This document shows positions 1 through 7,273 of a stretch of 64,000 nucleotides of DNA, piece by piece. The DNA is taken from assembly GCF_004217315.1 (NCBI RefSeq), contig NZ_SGWR01000002.1, forward strand, positions 922,414-986,413, in the 5' to 3' direction. Origin of the DNA: Corticibacter populi (GTDB taxonomy: Bacteria > Pseudomonadota > Gammaproteobacteria > Burkholderiales > Burkholderiaceae_C). Positions within the stretch are counted from its first letter, which is position 1. The number at the start of each line of letters is the position of its first letter. Made by a program: the position numbers and the translations under genes. Below the pieces are notes generated by a model that saw nothing but the letters and a program-made list of their open reading frames with translations, searched no databases and was not told where the DNA came from.

Positions 1-537
1 CTTGCGCACCCACAAGCGCGAGAGACTGCCCTCGCGCTCGCGGCCATCCCAGGCGCCGGGCATCTCGCCTTCGAGCGGCACGAAGGCGTACTGCCGGAAC
101 CAGCTCGGCACGCCCGGCGGCAGCGCCATCGGTGGCTGATCAGCCTGCGGACCGCCCTGCAGCGGCGCCGAGAAATCGCTGGCCGACCAGGTCTGGCGGC
201 GCGCGGCGGTGAGCACCGTGGCGGTAGTGGCAATGCTGGTGCCGCCATCGGCATCCTGCACGTGCTGTTCGATGATCCAGTGCTGGGTCGAGCGGTTGGT
301 GCGCACCGGCCGCACCAGCAGGCGAAACGGCCCTTCGGGCACCGGCCCGGCAAAGTTCACGGTCATCGCCGCCGGCTCGCCCAGCCGCGCGGGGTGCTGC
401 AGCACCGCATGGAGCAGCACGGCCGCTGTGATGCCGCCGAACGGCCCGACCATGTTCCAGTATTCGGGCGTGGTACGGCCGTGGAAGACGCCTTCGGCAT
501 CGCGGCTGAGGGCAATGGCCTCGTCAAAGGGGTGCAT
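1..537 (-). CDS. Acyl-CoA thioesterase family protein (C-terminus beyond window edge)
   Basis: 179 residues are visible; the gene runs off the left end of the window. The protein begins MHPFDEAIALSRDAEGVFHG and continues with an EYWNMVGPFGG segment. That segment is typical of double-hotdog TesB-like acyl-CoA thioesterases (4HBT_3/thioesterase-like superfamily), which hydrolyse acyl-CoA to free acid and CoA. The start is the ATG at 537, preceded by AAGGAGA at good spacing. An ATG four bases further upstream is in another frame and stops after five codons. It lies downstream of the acyl-CoA dehydrogenase on the same strand, but a 366-bp gap holding a palindromic repeat separates them, so co-transcription is uncertain. 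The family call is by eye; substrate chain length cannot be read. Confidence 0.75.
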   Translation of the reverse strand, partial: MHPFDEAIALSRDAEGVFHGRTTPEYWNMVGPFGGITAAVLLHAVLQHPARLGEPAAMTVNFAGPVPEGPFRLLVRPVRTNRSTQHWIIEQHVQDADGGTSIATTATVLTAARRQTWSASDFSAPLQGGPQADQPPMALPPGVPSWFRQYAFVPLEGEMPGAWDGREREGSLSRLWVRK

Positions 538-903
538 GCATGTCTCCTTGTCTGTTCTGTCTCGTGACCCGATCCGGCCCGGTCATGGTGTCCAGCCGCG
601 GCCGCGGTTTCGTCGACTGGCGCCGCTCACGCACAACCGTGCGACGTGTCATGCACGCCACTATGGCAGGCTTGGCCGCCCCGTCAGCCACGGCGGCGAC
701 AGCGGGCCCTCAGAACCTGTTCACGATCTTCCAGTGGGCAAGACGCCCGTTGCAGCCCAGACTGGCCATCTGGGCAAGGCGGGCAACGCCGCCCGGTGCG
801 TTTTTGACCTCCTGCCCTTCGGGTTGTCCCGGCAGGCGCGCGCTGCGGTGTGACAAATCCTCGCCGGGGCAACGCGACCCATGCAAAGATCATGAACAGG
901 TTC
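538..903. other. Intergenic region holding a palindromic repeat
   Basis: This is the gap between the thioesterase start and the acyl-CoA dehydrogenase stop. The right half is the TIR-bounded repeat described at 713-903. The left half (538-712) carries the thioesterase ribosome-binding site. I see no other gene or clear promoter in it. Confidence 0.5.
713..903. repeat. Stop-codon-flush palindromic repeat, copy 1 (191 bp)
   Basis: The terminal inverted repeats are GAACCTGTTCACGATCTT on the left and AAGATCATGAACAGGTTC on the right. The right end directly abuts the TGA stop codon (904-906) of the acyl-CoA dehydrogenase. The interior shares a diverged stretch of about 50 bp (CCCGTTGCAGCCCAGACTGG and following) with the copy at 6718-6850. 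No coding capacity is evident. It resembles a MITE or REP-like element; a role as terminator is possible. Confidence 0.75.
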
Positions 904-2703
904 TCAGGCCAGCGCGTGACTGGTTTTCATCAGGCTGGCCGAATTGGCCTGCAAGCGCCTGAAGGCGGTCTCGACCTCGGGCAGCAGCCGTGCGAAATAG
1001 AAGCGCGCGGTCTCCAGCTTGGCGCTGTAGAACGGGTCGGTGCTGCCGGCCGCGATCGCCGCCTGCGCCACCTGGGCGGCGCGTGCCCACAACCAGCCGA
1101 AGCTCAGGTGGCCGACGACGCGCAGGTAATCCACCGCCGCCACGCCGATCTCCTCGGGGTTGCGCTGGGCCTTGGCGGCAATCGCCTGGGTCAGCTCGGT
1201 GAGGCGCTCGCCCAGATCCTGCAGCGGCAGCAGGAACTCGGCCATCTTCGGCTCGCGGGCGTAATCGGCCGCCCAGCCGGCAATGGTCTTGCCGAACTGC
1301 GTCAGCGCCTTGCCCTGGTCGCCCATGACCTTGCGGCCCAGCAGGTCCAGTGCCTGCACGGCGTTGGTGCCTTCGTAGATCAGGTTGATGCGGGCATCGC
1401 GCACCAGTTGCTCCATGCCGGTCTCGTGGATGTAGCCATGGCCGCCAAAGACCTGCTGGCAGCCGATAGTCGCTGCCAGGCCGTTGTCGGTGAGGAAGGC
1501 CTTGACCACCGGCGTCAACAGCGCCAGCTGCGCGGCGGCCGCGACGCGCGCGGCCTCATCGGGGTGGCTGCGCGCCTGGTCGAGCAACAGCCCGCAATAG
1601 CTGCCGAGCATGCGGCCGCCTTCGGCCCAGGCCTTGGCGGCGAGCAATTGGTGGCGCACGTCCGGGTGGACGATGATCGGGTCGGCCGGCTGCTCGGGCG
1701 CCTTGGGACCCGAGAGGCTGCGCATCTGCAGCCGCTCCTTGGCGTAGGCCAGCGCGTTCTGGAACGCGATTTCGGTCAGTCCCAGCGACTGGTTGCCCAC
1801 ACCCAGGCGCGCGCCGTTCATCATCACGAACATGGCCGCCAGGCCGCGGTGCGGTTCGCCCACCAGGTGGCCGATGGCGCCATCGAAGGCCAATTGTGCG
1901 GTGGCATTGCCGTGGATGCCCATCTTGTGTTCCAGGCCGGTGCAGAAGACCGGATTGCGCTCGCCCAGCGAGCCGTCGTCGTTCAACCTGAATTTGGAGA
2001 CCACGAACAGGCTGATGCCCTTGCTGCCGGCCGGCGCATCGGGCAGACGCGCCAGCACCAGGTGCACGATGTTCTCGGCGAGATCATGTTCGCCGGCGCT
2101 GATGAAGATCTTGTTGCCGGTGATGCGATAGCTGCCATCGGCCTGCGGCTCCGCCTTGGTACGCAGCAGGCCGAGGTCGGTGCCGCAATGCGGCTCGGTC
2201 AGGCACATGGTGCCGGTCCACTCGCCGCTGGTGAGCTTGGGCAGGTAGCGTTGCTTGAGCGCATCGCTGCCATGCGCGTGCAAGGCCTCATAGGCGCCGT
2301 GCGAGAGGCCCGGGTACATGGTCCAGGCCTGGTTGGCGCTGTTGAGCATTTCATAGCAGCTCTGATTGAGCACGAAGGGCAGTCCCTGGCCGCCATAGGC
2401 CGGGTCGGCGGCCAGCGCCGGCCAGCCGGCCTCGATGTACTGGCGATAGGCCTCCTTGAAGCCATCGGGCGTCTTGACGCTGTGGCTGGCGACATCCAGC
2501 GTGCAGCCCTGCAGGTCGCCCACCGCATTGGTCGGCGCGACCACCTCGGCGGCAAACTTGCCGGCCTCCTCGAGCACGGCGTTGAAGGTGTCCCGGTCCA
2601 GCTCGGCATAGGGCGGCAGCTGGGCCAGCGCGTCCACCGCGCCATACATTTCGTGCAGCACGAACTGCATGTCGCGGATCGGGGGGATGTAGCTCAGGGC
2701 CAT
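904..2703 (-). CDS. Acyl-CoA dehydrogenase, DmdC/AcdA-like long form (599 aa)
   Basis: An FAD-dependent acyl-CoA dehydrogenase of the roughly 600-residue type with a C-terminal extension domain, the group that includes 3-methylmercaptopropionyl-CoA dehydrogenase DmdC. It forms the alpha,beta double bond of an acyl-CoA and passes electrons to ETF. Visible motifs are the N-terminal MALSYIPPIRDMQFVLHEM typical of this group, CLTEPHCGTDLG, KIFISAGEHDLAENI, KMGIHGNATAQLAF, GGHGYIHETGMEQL, and IYEGTNAVQALDL, whose Glu is the expected catalytic base. The start is the ATG at 2703, preceded by AAGGAGAC; the open frame extends upstream without a ribosome-binding site. It lies 71 bp downstream of a TetR gene on the same strand, which suggests an operon and local control. 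The exact acyl substrate is unknown. Confidence 0.9.
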   Translation of the reverse strand: MALSYIPPIRDMQFVLHEMYGAVDALAQLPPYAELDRDTFNAVLEEAGKFAAEVVAPTNAVGDLQGCTLDVASHSVKTPDGFKEAYRQYIEAGWPALAADPAYGGQGLPFVLNQSCYEMLNSANQAWTMYPGLSHGAYEALHAHGSDALKQRYLPKLTSGEWTGTMCLTEPHCGTDLGLLRTKAEPQADGSYRITGNKIFISAGEHDLAENIVHLVLARLPDAPAGSKGISLFVVSKFRLNDDGSLGERNPVFCTGLEHKMGIHGNATAQLAFDGAIGHLVGEPHRGLAAMFVMMNGARLGVGNQSLGLTEIAFQNALAYAKERLQMRSLSGPKAPEQPADPIIVHPDVRHQLLAAKAWAEGGRMLGSYCGLLLDQARSHPDEAARVAAAAQLALLTPVVKAFLTDNGLAATIGCQQVFGGHGYIHETGMEQLVRDARINLIYEGTNAVQALDLLGRKVMGDQGKALTQFGKTIAGWAADYAREPKMAEFLLPLQDLGERLTELTQAIAAKAQRNPEEIGVAAVDYLRVVGHLSFGWLWARAAQVAQAAIAAGSTDPFYSAKLETARFYFARLLPEVETAFRRLQANSASLMKTSHALA

Positions 2704-2774
2704 GGTTTGTCTCCTTGTTGAATGATGGGGGAATGACGAGCGCGGGTTGCCGGAAGAAGGGGAGGCCAAGCGCG

Positions 2775-3422
2775 TCAGTGCTGACCGGAATGCACCGGGC
2801 GGCTGGCGCGGATCAGGCGCGCAAAGCCGTTCTGTGCGCGCTGCAGCGAATCGCCATTGCCCAGGAAGCGCGCGTCGTAATGCAGCGCCAGCACCAGCCC
2901 GTGGATCTCGAACACCAACTGGCGCGCATCGGCGTCATCGCGCAATTGACCCAGCTCGCGGCATTGTTCGGCCGCGCGCAGCAATGCCGCCATCCATGTG
3001 CGCACCGACTGGTTGAGCGCCTCGCGCACCGGGCCGGGCCGGTCGTCGAAATCGACCGCGCCGCTGATGAAGATGCCCGAATCGACATCGGAGAGCACGC
3101 GCTGCATCCAGCGGCCGACCATGCCTTCGAGCCGTGGCAGGCCACGCGGCAGCGCCAGTGCCGGCAGGAACACTGCCTGCTCGAAGCTGTGGTGGTAATG
3201 TTCGACCACGGCGATCTGCAGTTCCTCGCGCGAGCCGAAATGCGCAAACACGCCGGACTTGCTCATGCCGGCCAACTCGGCCAGCGCGCCAATGGACAGC
3301 CCCTCGAGCCCGACCTGGGCCACCAGCCGCATGGCGGCGTCGAGGATGGCGTGGCGGGTCTGCTGGCCCTTGTTGAAAAGGGCCGTCTTCTCCGCGGCGG
3401 AGGCAATGGATTTCGATGGCAT
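2775..3422 (-). CDS. TetR/AcrR family transcriptional regulator
   Basis: 215 residues. The N-terminal helix-turn-helix spans roughly residues 25-70 (RHAILDAAMRLVAQVGLEGL ... LAELAGMSKSGVFAHFGSREEL), the classic TetR DNA-binding signature, followed by an all-helical ligand-binding domain. It is encoded immediately upstream of, and co-oriented with, the acyl-CoA dehydrogenase. A 24-bp near-perfect palindrome begins 29 bp before its start codon, so autoregulation of the tetR-dehydrogenase unit is the likely arrangement. The ligand may be an acyl-CoA or fatty acid, by analogy with other TetR-acyl-CoA dehydrogenase pairs, but this is inference. Confidence 0.85.
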   Translation of the reverse strand: MPSKSIASAAEKTALFNKGQQTRHAILDAAMRLVAQVGLEGLSIGALAELAGMSKSGVFAHFGSREELQIAVVEHYHHSFEQAVFLPALALPRGLPRLEGMVGRWMQRVLSDVDSGIFISGAVDFDDRPGPVREALNQSVRTWMAALLRAAEQCRELGQLRDDADARQLVFEIHGLVLALHYDARFLGNGDSLQRAQNGFARLIRASRPVHSGQH

Positions 3423-3450
3423 GGTGCGGTTGCGAAGCGACAGCCCGCAA

Positions 3451-3474
3451 AAAATAGAACGATCGTGCTATTTT
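3451..3474. promoter_or_regulatory. Probable TetR operator palindrome
   Basis: AAAATAG-A-ACGATCGT-G-CTATTTT is a 24-bp inverted repeat with a single mismatched pair. It is centred 40 bp upstream of the TetR start codon and about 180 bp upstream of the divergent NUDIX/MBL gene. Its size and position fit a TetR-dimer operator; binding is inferred. Confidence 0.65.
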
Positions 3475-3640
3475 AGGAAGAATCGATCATTTGGCAAGTG
3501 TTTGGCGATATTGGGAGGCATTGGGAATGTCTTTGTCCCATGGCCTGCAAGCCATGCCCTGACTGCCGGCCCATGCTGCCCTGTGGGGGACTGACGCATG
3601 GGCGCTGCCAGGCGGGGCCCAGGCTGCTATAAACCGCCTC

Positions 3641-5344
3641 ATGGTCCGCCCCCACACGCATCTCCATCCGCCTGCACCGCCAGCCGCGCCGCGGCTGGCC
3701 GTTTCGCTGATCCTCGTGCGCGATGCACCGGCAGACAAGGCCGATGACGGCGGCATCGAGGTGCTGCTCTCGCGCCGCTCGCCTGCGGCGCGCTTCGTGC
3801 CAGGCGCCTACGTCTTCCCCGGCGGCAGCGTCGATGCGCAGGACGCCCGGGCACTGGCCGGTGCCGACGCGCGCTCGGACCAAAGCGCACAGGACCTCAC
3901 GCTCGCCCACGCCGCCGTGCGCGAAAGCCTGGAAGAGGTGGGCATTCTGCTGGCCCGCACCGCCGAAGGTGCCTGGGTAAGCTCGGCGCAGATCGCAGCA
4001 CACATTGATCGCCACCAGCCCCTGGCACCGCAGATCGCCGCGCGGGGCTGGCGGCTGGCGCTGGATGCCGTGTTTCCGTTCGGCCACTGGACCACCGATC
4101 GCGACTACCCAATCCGCTTCGATGTGCCGTTTCTGATCGCGTCCGCGCCACAAGGGCAGCAGGCCGAGGCCGATGGCGTCGAACAGTTCGACCCGCTCTG
4201 GATCCGACCGGCCGAGGCGCTGCGGCGCCATGCCGATGGCCAGCTCGCACTGGTCTACCCCACCGTGCGCAGCCTGCGCCGGCTGGCCGGCTTCGACAGC
4301 GCAGAAGCCTTGCTGGCCGCGTGTGCGCGCGGCCCGGTGATGCCGCCGAGCTGCCCACGCGCCGGCCTCGTGCAGGGACGCGAAGAGCGCTTCATGGAGC
4401 ATGAGTTGCCGTTCGGCGAGTTGGCGCTGGTCTGCCCGGACGGCCAGCTGGCGCATGAACTGGCCTGGCAGTCTGAACAGCCCGTGGCGCTGCTGCGTCA
4501 CCTGCGCCGCCTGACCGCACCCAACGCTGGCGTGATGACCGGCCCCGGCACCAACACCTACCTGATCGGCGAGCCGGCGACCGGCTATCTGGTGCTCGAC
4601 CCTGGCCCCGACGACGCGGCACACCTGCAACGCATCATGGCAGCGACGAACGGCGACATCCGCCACATCGTCTGCACCCATTCGCACCCCGACCACTCAC
4701 CCGGCGCGCGGCCCCTGCAAGCCCTGGTGGAAACCACCCGGATGTCCGTGCCTCCCATCACCGGCATGGCCTCCCGCCCCACGGCCCGCGCCGACAGCCG
4801 CTTCACCCCCGACCGGGAACTGGCCAGCGGCGACGAACTGCAGCTGCACGGGCAGGCCCACGGCCAGCCGCTGGGCCACACGCTGCTGGCCGTGCACACG
4901 CCCGGCCACGCGGCCAACCACCTGTGCTTCCTGCTCAAGGAAGACGCCCTGCTGTTCAGCGGCGACCATATCCTCGGCGGTACCACCACCGTCATCAGCC
5001 TGCCCGACGGCAACATGCAGGACTACCTCGATTCGCTGACGCGCCTTGACACCCTGTGCGAGACACACGGGGTGGAATTCGTCCTCCCAGCCCATGGCCA
5101 TGTGCTGCATGGTGCCCGGCAGGTCATCGCCCAGCTGCGCAGCCACCGGCTGCGCCGCGAGGCACGGGTGCTGGCGGCCGTCCAGCAGGCACCGCAAGGC
5201 GCGGTGGACGACTGGCTGGCGCTCGCCTACGCGGACACCCCCCGGGCCATGTGGCCGGTGGCGCGCCACTCGCTGCTGGCGCACCTGCAGCGCCTGGCCA
5301 CGCTGCATCCGCAGTTTGGGATTGAGCGCGTGCTCTCAGCCTGA
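3641..5344 (+). CDS. NUDIX hydrolase-metallo-beta-lactamase fold fusion protein
   Basis: 567 residues with two domains. Residues about 20-200 are a NUDIX domain: FVPGAYVFPGGSVD, then, after an insertion, AVRESLEEVGILL, which carries the REXXEEXG core. This split layout resembles NUDT19/RP2-type CoA diphosphatases. Residues about 285-500 are an MBL hydrolase resembling LACTB2/glyoxalase II: CTHSHPDHSPG supplies the HxHxDH zinc ligands, followed by HTPGHAANH, FSGDHILGG and PAHGHVLHG. The start is the ATG at 3641. It lies divergent to the tetR-dehydrogenase unit, which suggests a role in acyl-CoA or CoA-thioester turnover; that role is inferred. Both catalytic motifs look intact. Confidence 0.85.
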   Translation: MVRPHTHLHPPAPPAAPRLAVSLILVRDAPADKADDGGIEVLLSRRSPAARFVPGAYVFPGGSVDAQDARALAGADARSDQSAQDLTLAHAAVRESLEEVGILLARTAEGAWVSSAQIAAHIDRHQPLAPQIAARGWRLALDAVFPFGHWTTDRDYPIRFDVPFLIASAPQGQQAEADGVEQFDPLWIRPAEALRRHADGQLALVYPTVRSLRRLAGFDSAEALLAACARGPVMPPSCPRAGLVQGREERFMEHELPFGELALVCPDGQLAHELAWQSEQPVALLRHLRRLTAPNAGVMTGPGTNTYLIGEPATGYLVLDPGPDDAAHLQRIMAATNGDIRHIVCTHSHPDHSPGARPLQALVETTRMSVPPITGMASRPTARADSRFTPDRELASGDELQLHGQAHGQPLGHTLLAVHTPGHAANHLCFLLKEDALLFSGDHILGGTTTVISLPDGNMQDYLDSLTRLDTLCETHGVEFVLPAHGHVLHGARQVIAQLRSHRLRREARVLAAVQQAPQGAVDDWLALAYADTPRAMWPVARHSLLAHLQRLATLHPQFGIERVLSA

Positions 5345-5383
5345 GCACATCCGCCCAGGCAAGGGGTCTGACTGTCACAAACA

Positions 5384-5413
5384 ATAACGATAATTTAGTA
5401 TTATTATTGTTAT
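5384..5413. promoter_or_regulatory. AT-rich inverted repeat upstream of DUF1624 gene
   Basis: ATAACGATAAT and ATTATTGTTAT form 11-bp arms with one mismatch and an 8-bp spacer. They lie in a strikingly AT-rich patch within GC-rich DNA, 81 bp before the next start codon. The arms contain GATAAT-like hexamers reminiscent of Fur-type boxes, but no regulator can be assigned. Confidence 0.4.
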
Positions 5414-5493
5414 CCGATTGTTCAACAGCCAGGATGCCTGCGCATCCACGCCGCCGTGCCGCCCCGGCCGGTCTTCCTCCCTCTCCATCCCTC

Positions 5494-6717
5494 ATGTCCA
5501 CCTCGACCGCCACAGCGCCCCTGCAGGCGCCATCCTCCATTGCCGCCGCACGCTCGCGCCTGCAGTCCATCGACGCGCTGCGCGGCTTCGTCATCGTGCT
5601 GATGCTGCTCGACCACGTGCGCGAAACCTTCTACCTGCATGCCCAGGTGAGCGACCCGATGGACGTGACCGCCACACCACCGGAGCTCTTCTTCTCGCGC
5701 CTGCTGGCGCACCTGTGCGCGCCGGTGTTCGTGTTCCTCACCGGACTTTCGGCGTGGCTGTATGCGCAAAAACACGCTGGCGACGGGGGCGACGGGCGCG
5801 CCGCCGCATCGGCGTTCCTGTTCAAGCGCGGCCTGTTCCTGGTGCTGCTGGAGCTGACGCTGGTCAACTTCGCCTGGACCTTTCAATTCCCGCCCAGCGT
5901 GGTCTACCTACAGGTGATCTGGGCCATCGGCCTGAGCATGCTGGCGCTGGCCGCGCTGGTGTGGCTGCCGCGCCCGGCACTGGCGCTGCTGGGCCTGGCG
6001 CTGGTGGCAGGCCACAATCTGCTCGACGGTCTGCATTTCCCGGCCGGCCACGCGCTGCACGTGCCCTGGGCCATCCTGCACGACCGCGGCTGGCTGGAGG
6101 CCGCCCAAGGCCTGCGCCTGCGCACCTCCTACCCGGTGCTGCCCTGGATCGGCGTGATTGCGCTCGGCTATGCGGCGGGCCCCTGGTTCGGGCGAGGCAC
6201 CGATGCCGCCAAACGCCAGCGCCTGCTGCTCGCCAGCGGCCTGGGCGCGCTCGTCCTGTTCCTCGTGCTGCGCGCCATCAACGGTTATGGCGACAAGCCC
6301 TGGGTGGCCACCGATAGCCTGCTCGCCAATGTGATGGGCTTCGTCAACATCACCAAATATCCGCCCTCGCTGCTGTTCCTGGCGCTGACGCTGGGCCTGG
6401 GCCTGTTGCTGCTGCGCTGGCTGGAGCGCTGCCAGCAGGCCCACGGCGGCCAGCTGCCGCCTGCGCTGGCCTGGCTGATGGCTTTTGGCGCCGCGCCCAT
6501 GTTCTTCTATCTGCTGCACCTCTATGTGCTCAAGCTGCTGTACCTGGCGGCAGTGGCGATCTGGGGCACCAACCAGGGCCAGTATTTCGGCTTCGATGGC
6601 ATCTGGGCGGTCTGGCTGTGCACCATCGTGCTGGCTGCGGCCCTCTACTGGCCGGTCAAGGCCTTCGCCGGTTTCAAGGCACGCCGGCGCGACATCGCCT
6701 GGCTGAAGTACTTGTGA
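5494..6717 (+). CDS. DUF1624 / heparan-alpha-glucosaminide N-acetyltransferase-like membrane protein
   Basis: 407 residues. The N-terminus SRLQSIDALRGFVIVLMLLDHVRETFYL is the hallmark opening of DUF1624 and related acyltransferase-3-like membrane proteins. About ten hydrophobic segments follow, spread to the C-terminus. Family members are predicted to transfer acetyl or other acyl groups across the inner membrane onto sugars. The ATG at 5494 (MSTSTATAPL) is chosen over an upstream in-frame start because the preceding 29 residues are Pro/Arg-rich and unlike the family. The TGA stop directly abuts repeat copy 2. The substrate is unknown. Confidence 0.75.
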   Translation: MSTSTATAPLQAPSSIAAARSRLQSIDALRGFVIVLMLLDHVRETFYLHAQVSDPMDVTATPPELFFSRLLAHLCAPVFVFLTGLSAWLYAQKHAGDGGDGRAAASAFLFKRGLFLVLLELTLVNFAWTFQFPPSVVYLQVIWAIGLSMLALAALVWLPRPALALLGLALVAGHNLLDGLHFPAGHALHVPWAILHDRGWLEAAQGLRLRTSYPVLPWIGVIALGYAAGPWFGRGTDAAKRQRLLLASGLGALVLFLVLRAINGYGDKPWVATDSLLANVMGFVNITKYPPSLLFLALTLGLGLLLLRWLERCQQAHGGQLPPALAWLMAFGAAPMFFYLLHLYVLKLLYLAAVAIWGTNQGQYFGFDGIWAVWLCTIVLAAALYWPVKAFAGFKARRRDIAWLKYL

Positions 6718-6850
6718 GAACCTGTTGACGATCCTTTCGTGGGTCACGCAGGAGGTCAAAAATGCCGTAGGCAAAACACCCGTCGCAGCCCAAACTGGAC
6801 GTCTGTACACGACGGACAACGCAGCCCGCGAAAAGATCATGAACAGGCTC
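6718..6850. repeat. Stop-codon-flush palindromic repeat, copy 2 (133 bp)
   Basis: The left end GAACCTGTTGACGATCCTTTCG starts at the base after the DUF1624 TGA stop. The right end CGAAAAGATCATGAACAGGCTC is its imperfect inverted repeat. The interior contains CCCGTCGCAGCCCAAACTGG, matching copy 1 in direct orientation, and GCAGGAGGTCAAAAATGCC, matching copy 1 in inverted orientation. Confidence 0.75.
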
Positions 6851-6941
6851 CAAGGCCACTGCGGGCATTTGCCCATGGCGCTGCCGGGCCAATCCGACTA
6901 GTGTGCGTGGATTATCACATGCCACCAGCGGGAGAAGCCCC

Positions 6942-7202
6942 ATGTCCGACCTGAACAGCGCCTTCGAAGCAGCCGTGCGTGAATCCAAGACACTGCCGGA
7001 AAAACCCGACAACGAACTCCTTTTGCAGCTCTACGCACTCTACAAGCAGGCCACCCAGGGCAACAACACGACCGAGCGACCCGGTGGCTTCGACTTCGTC
7101 GGCCAAGCCAAGTGGGATGCCTGGACAGCCCAGCAGGGCCTGAGCCAGGACCATGCCAAGCGATCCTACGCCGAGCTGGTGGCCGCGCTTAAGCGGTCCT
7201 GA
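6942..7202 (+). CDS. Acyl-CoA-binding protein (ACBP)
   Basis: 86 residues, the normal size of a single-domain ACBP. ACBPs bind long- and medium-chain acyl-CoA in the cytosol. Recognisable positions are LLLQLYALYKQATQG, the GGFDFVGQAKWDAW block with the conserved Lys-Trp, and the final SYAELVAALK helix. The ATG at 6942 is preceded by GGGAGA; an upstream in-frame GTG lacks a ribosome-binding site. It lies convergent with uvrA, and a short palindrome fills the 71-bp gap. Its closeness to the acyl-CoA dehydrogenase, thioesterase and NUDIX/MBL genes suggests a loose acyl-CoA theme. Confidence 0.9.
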   Translation: MSDLNSAFEAAVRESKTLPEKPDNELLLQLYALYKQATQGNNTTERPGGFDFVGQAKWDAWTAQQGLSQDHAKRSYAELVAALKRS

Positions 7203-7240
7203 ACAAGGACGCATGCCAGCCAGTTGGCTCAGGCGCCCCG

Positions 7241-7273
7241 GAACCTGTTGACGATCTTTTCGTGAACAGGTTC
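7241..7273. repeat. Stop-codon-flush palindromic repeat, minimal copy 3 (33 bp)
   Basis: GAACCTGTT and AACAGGTTC arms of 9 bp enclose a 15-base loop (GACGATCTTTTCGTG). The right end abuts the uvrA TGA stop (7274-7276). It is a bare fusion of the two ends seen in copies 1 and 2. As a hairpin between convergent genes it could act as a bidirectional terminator. Confidence 0.7.
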
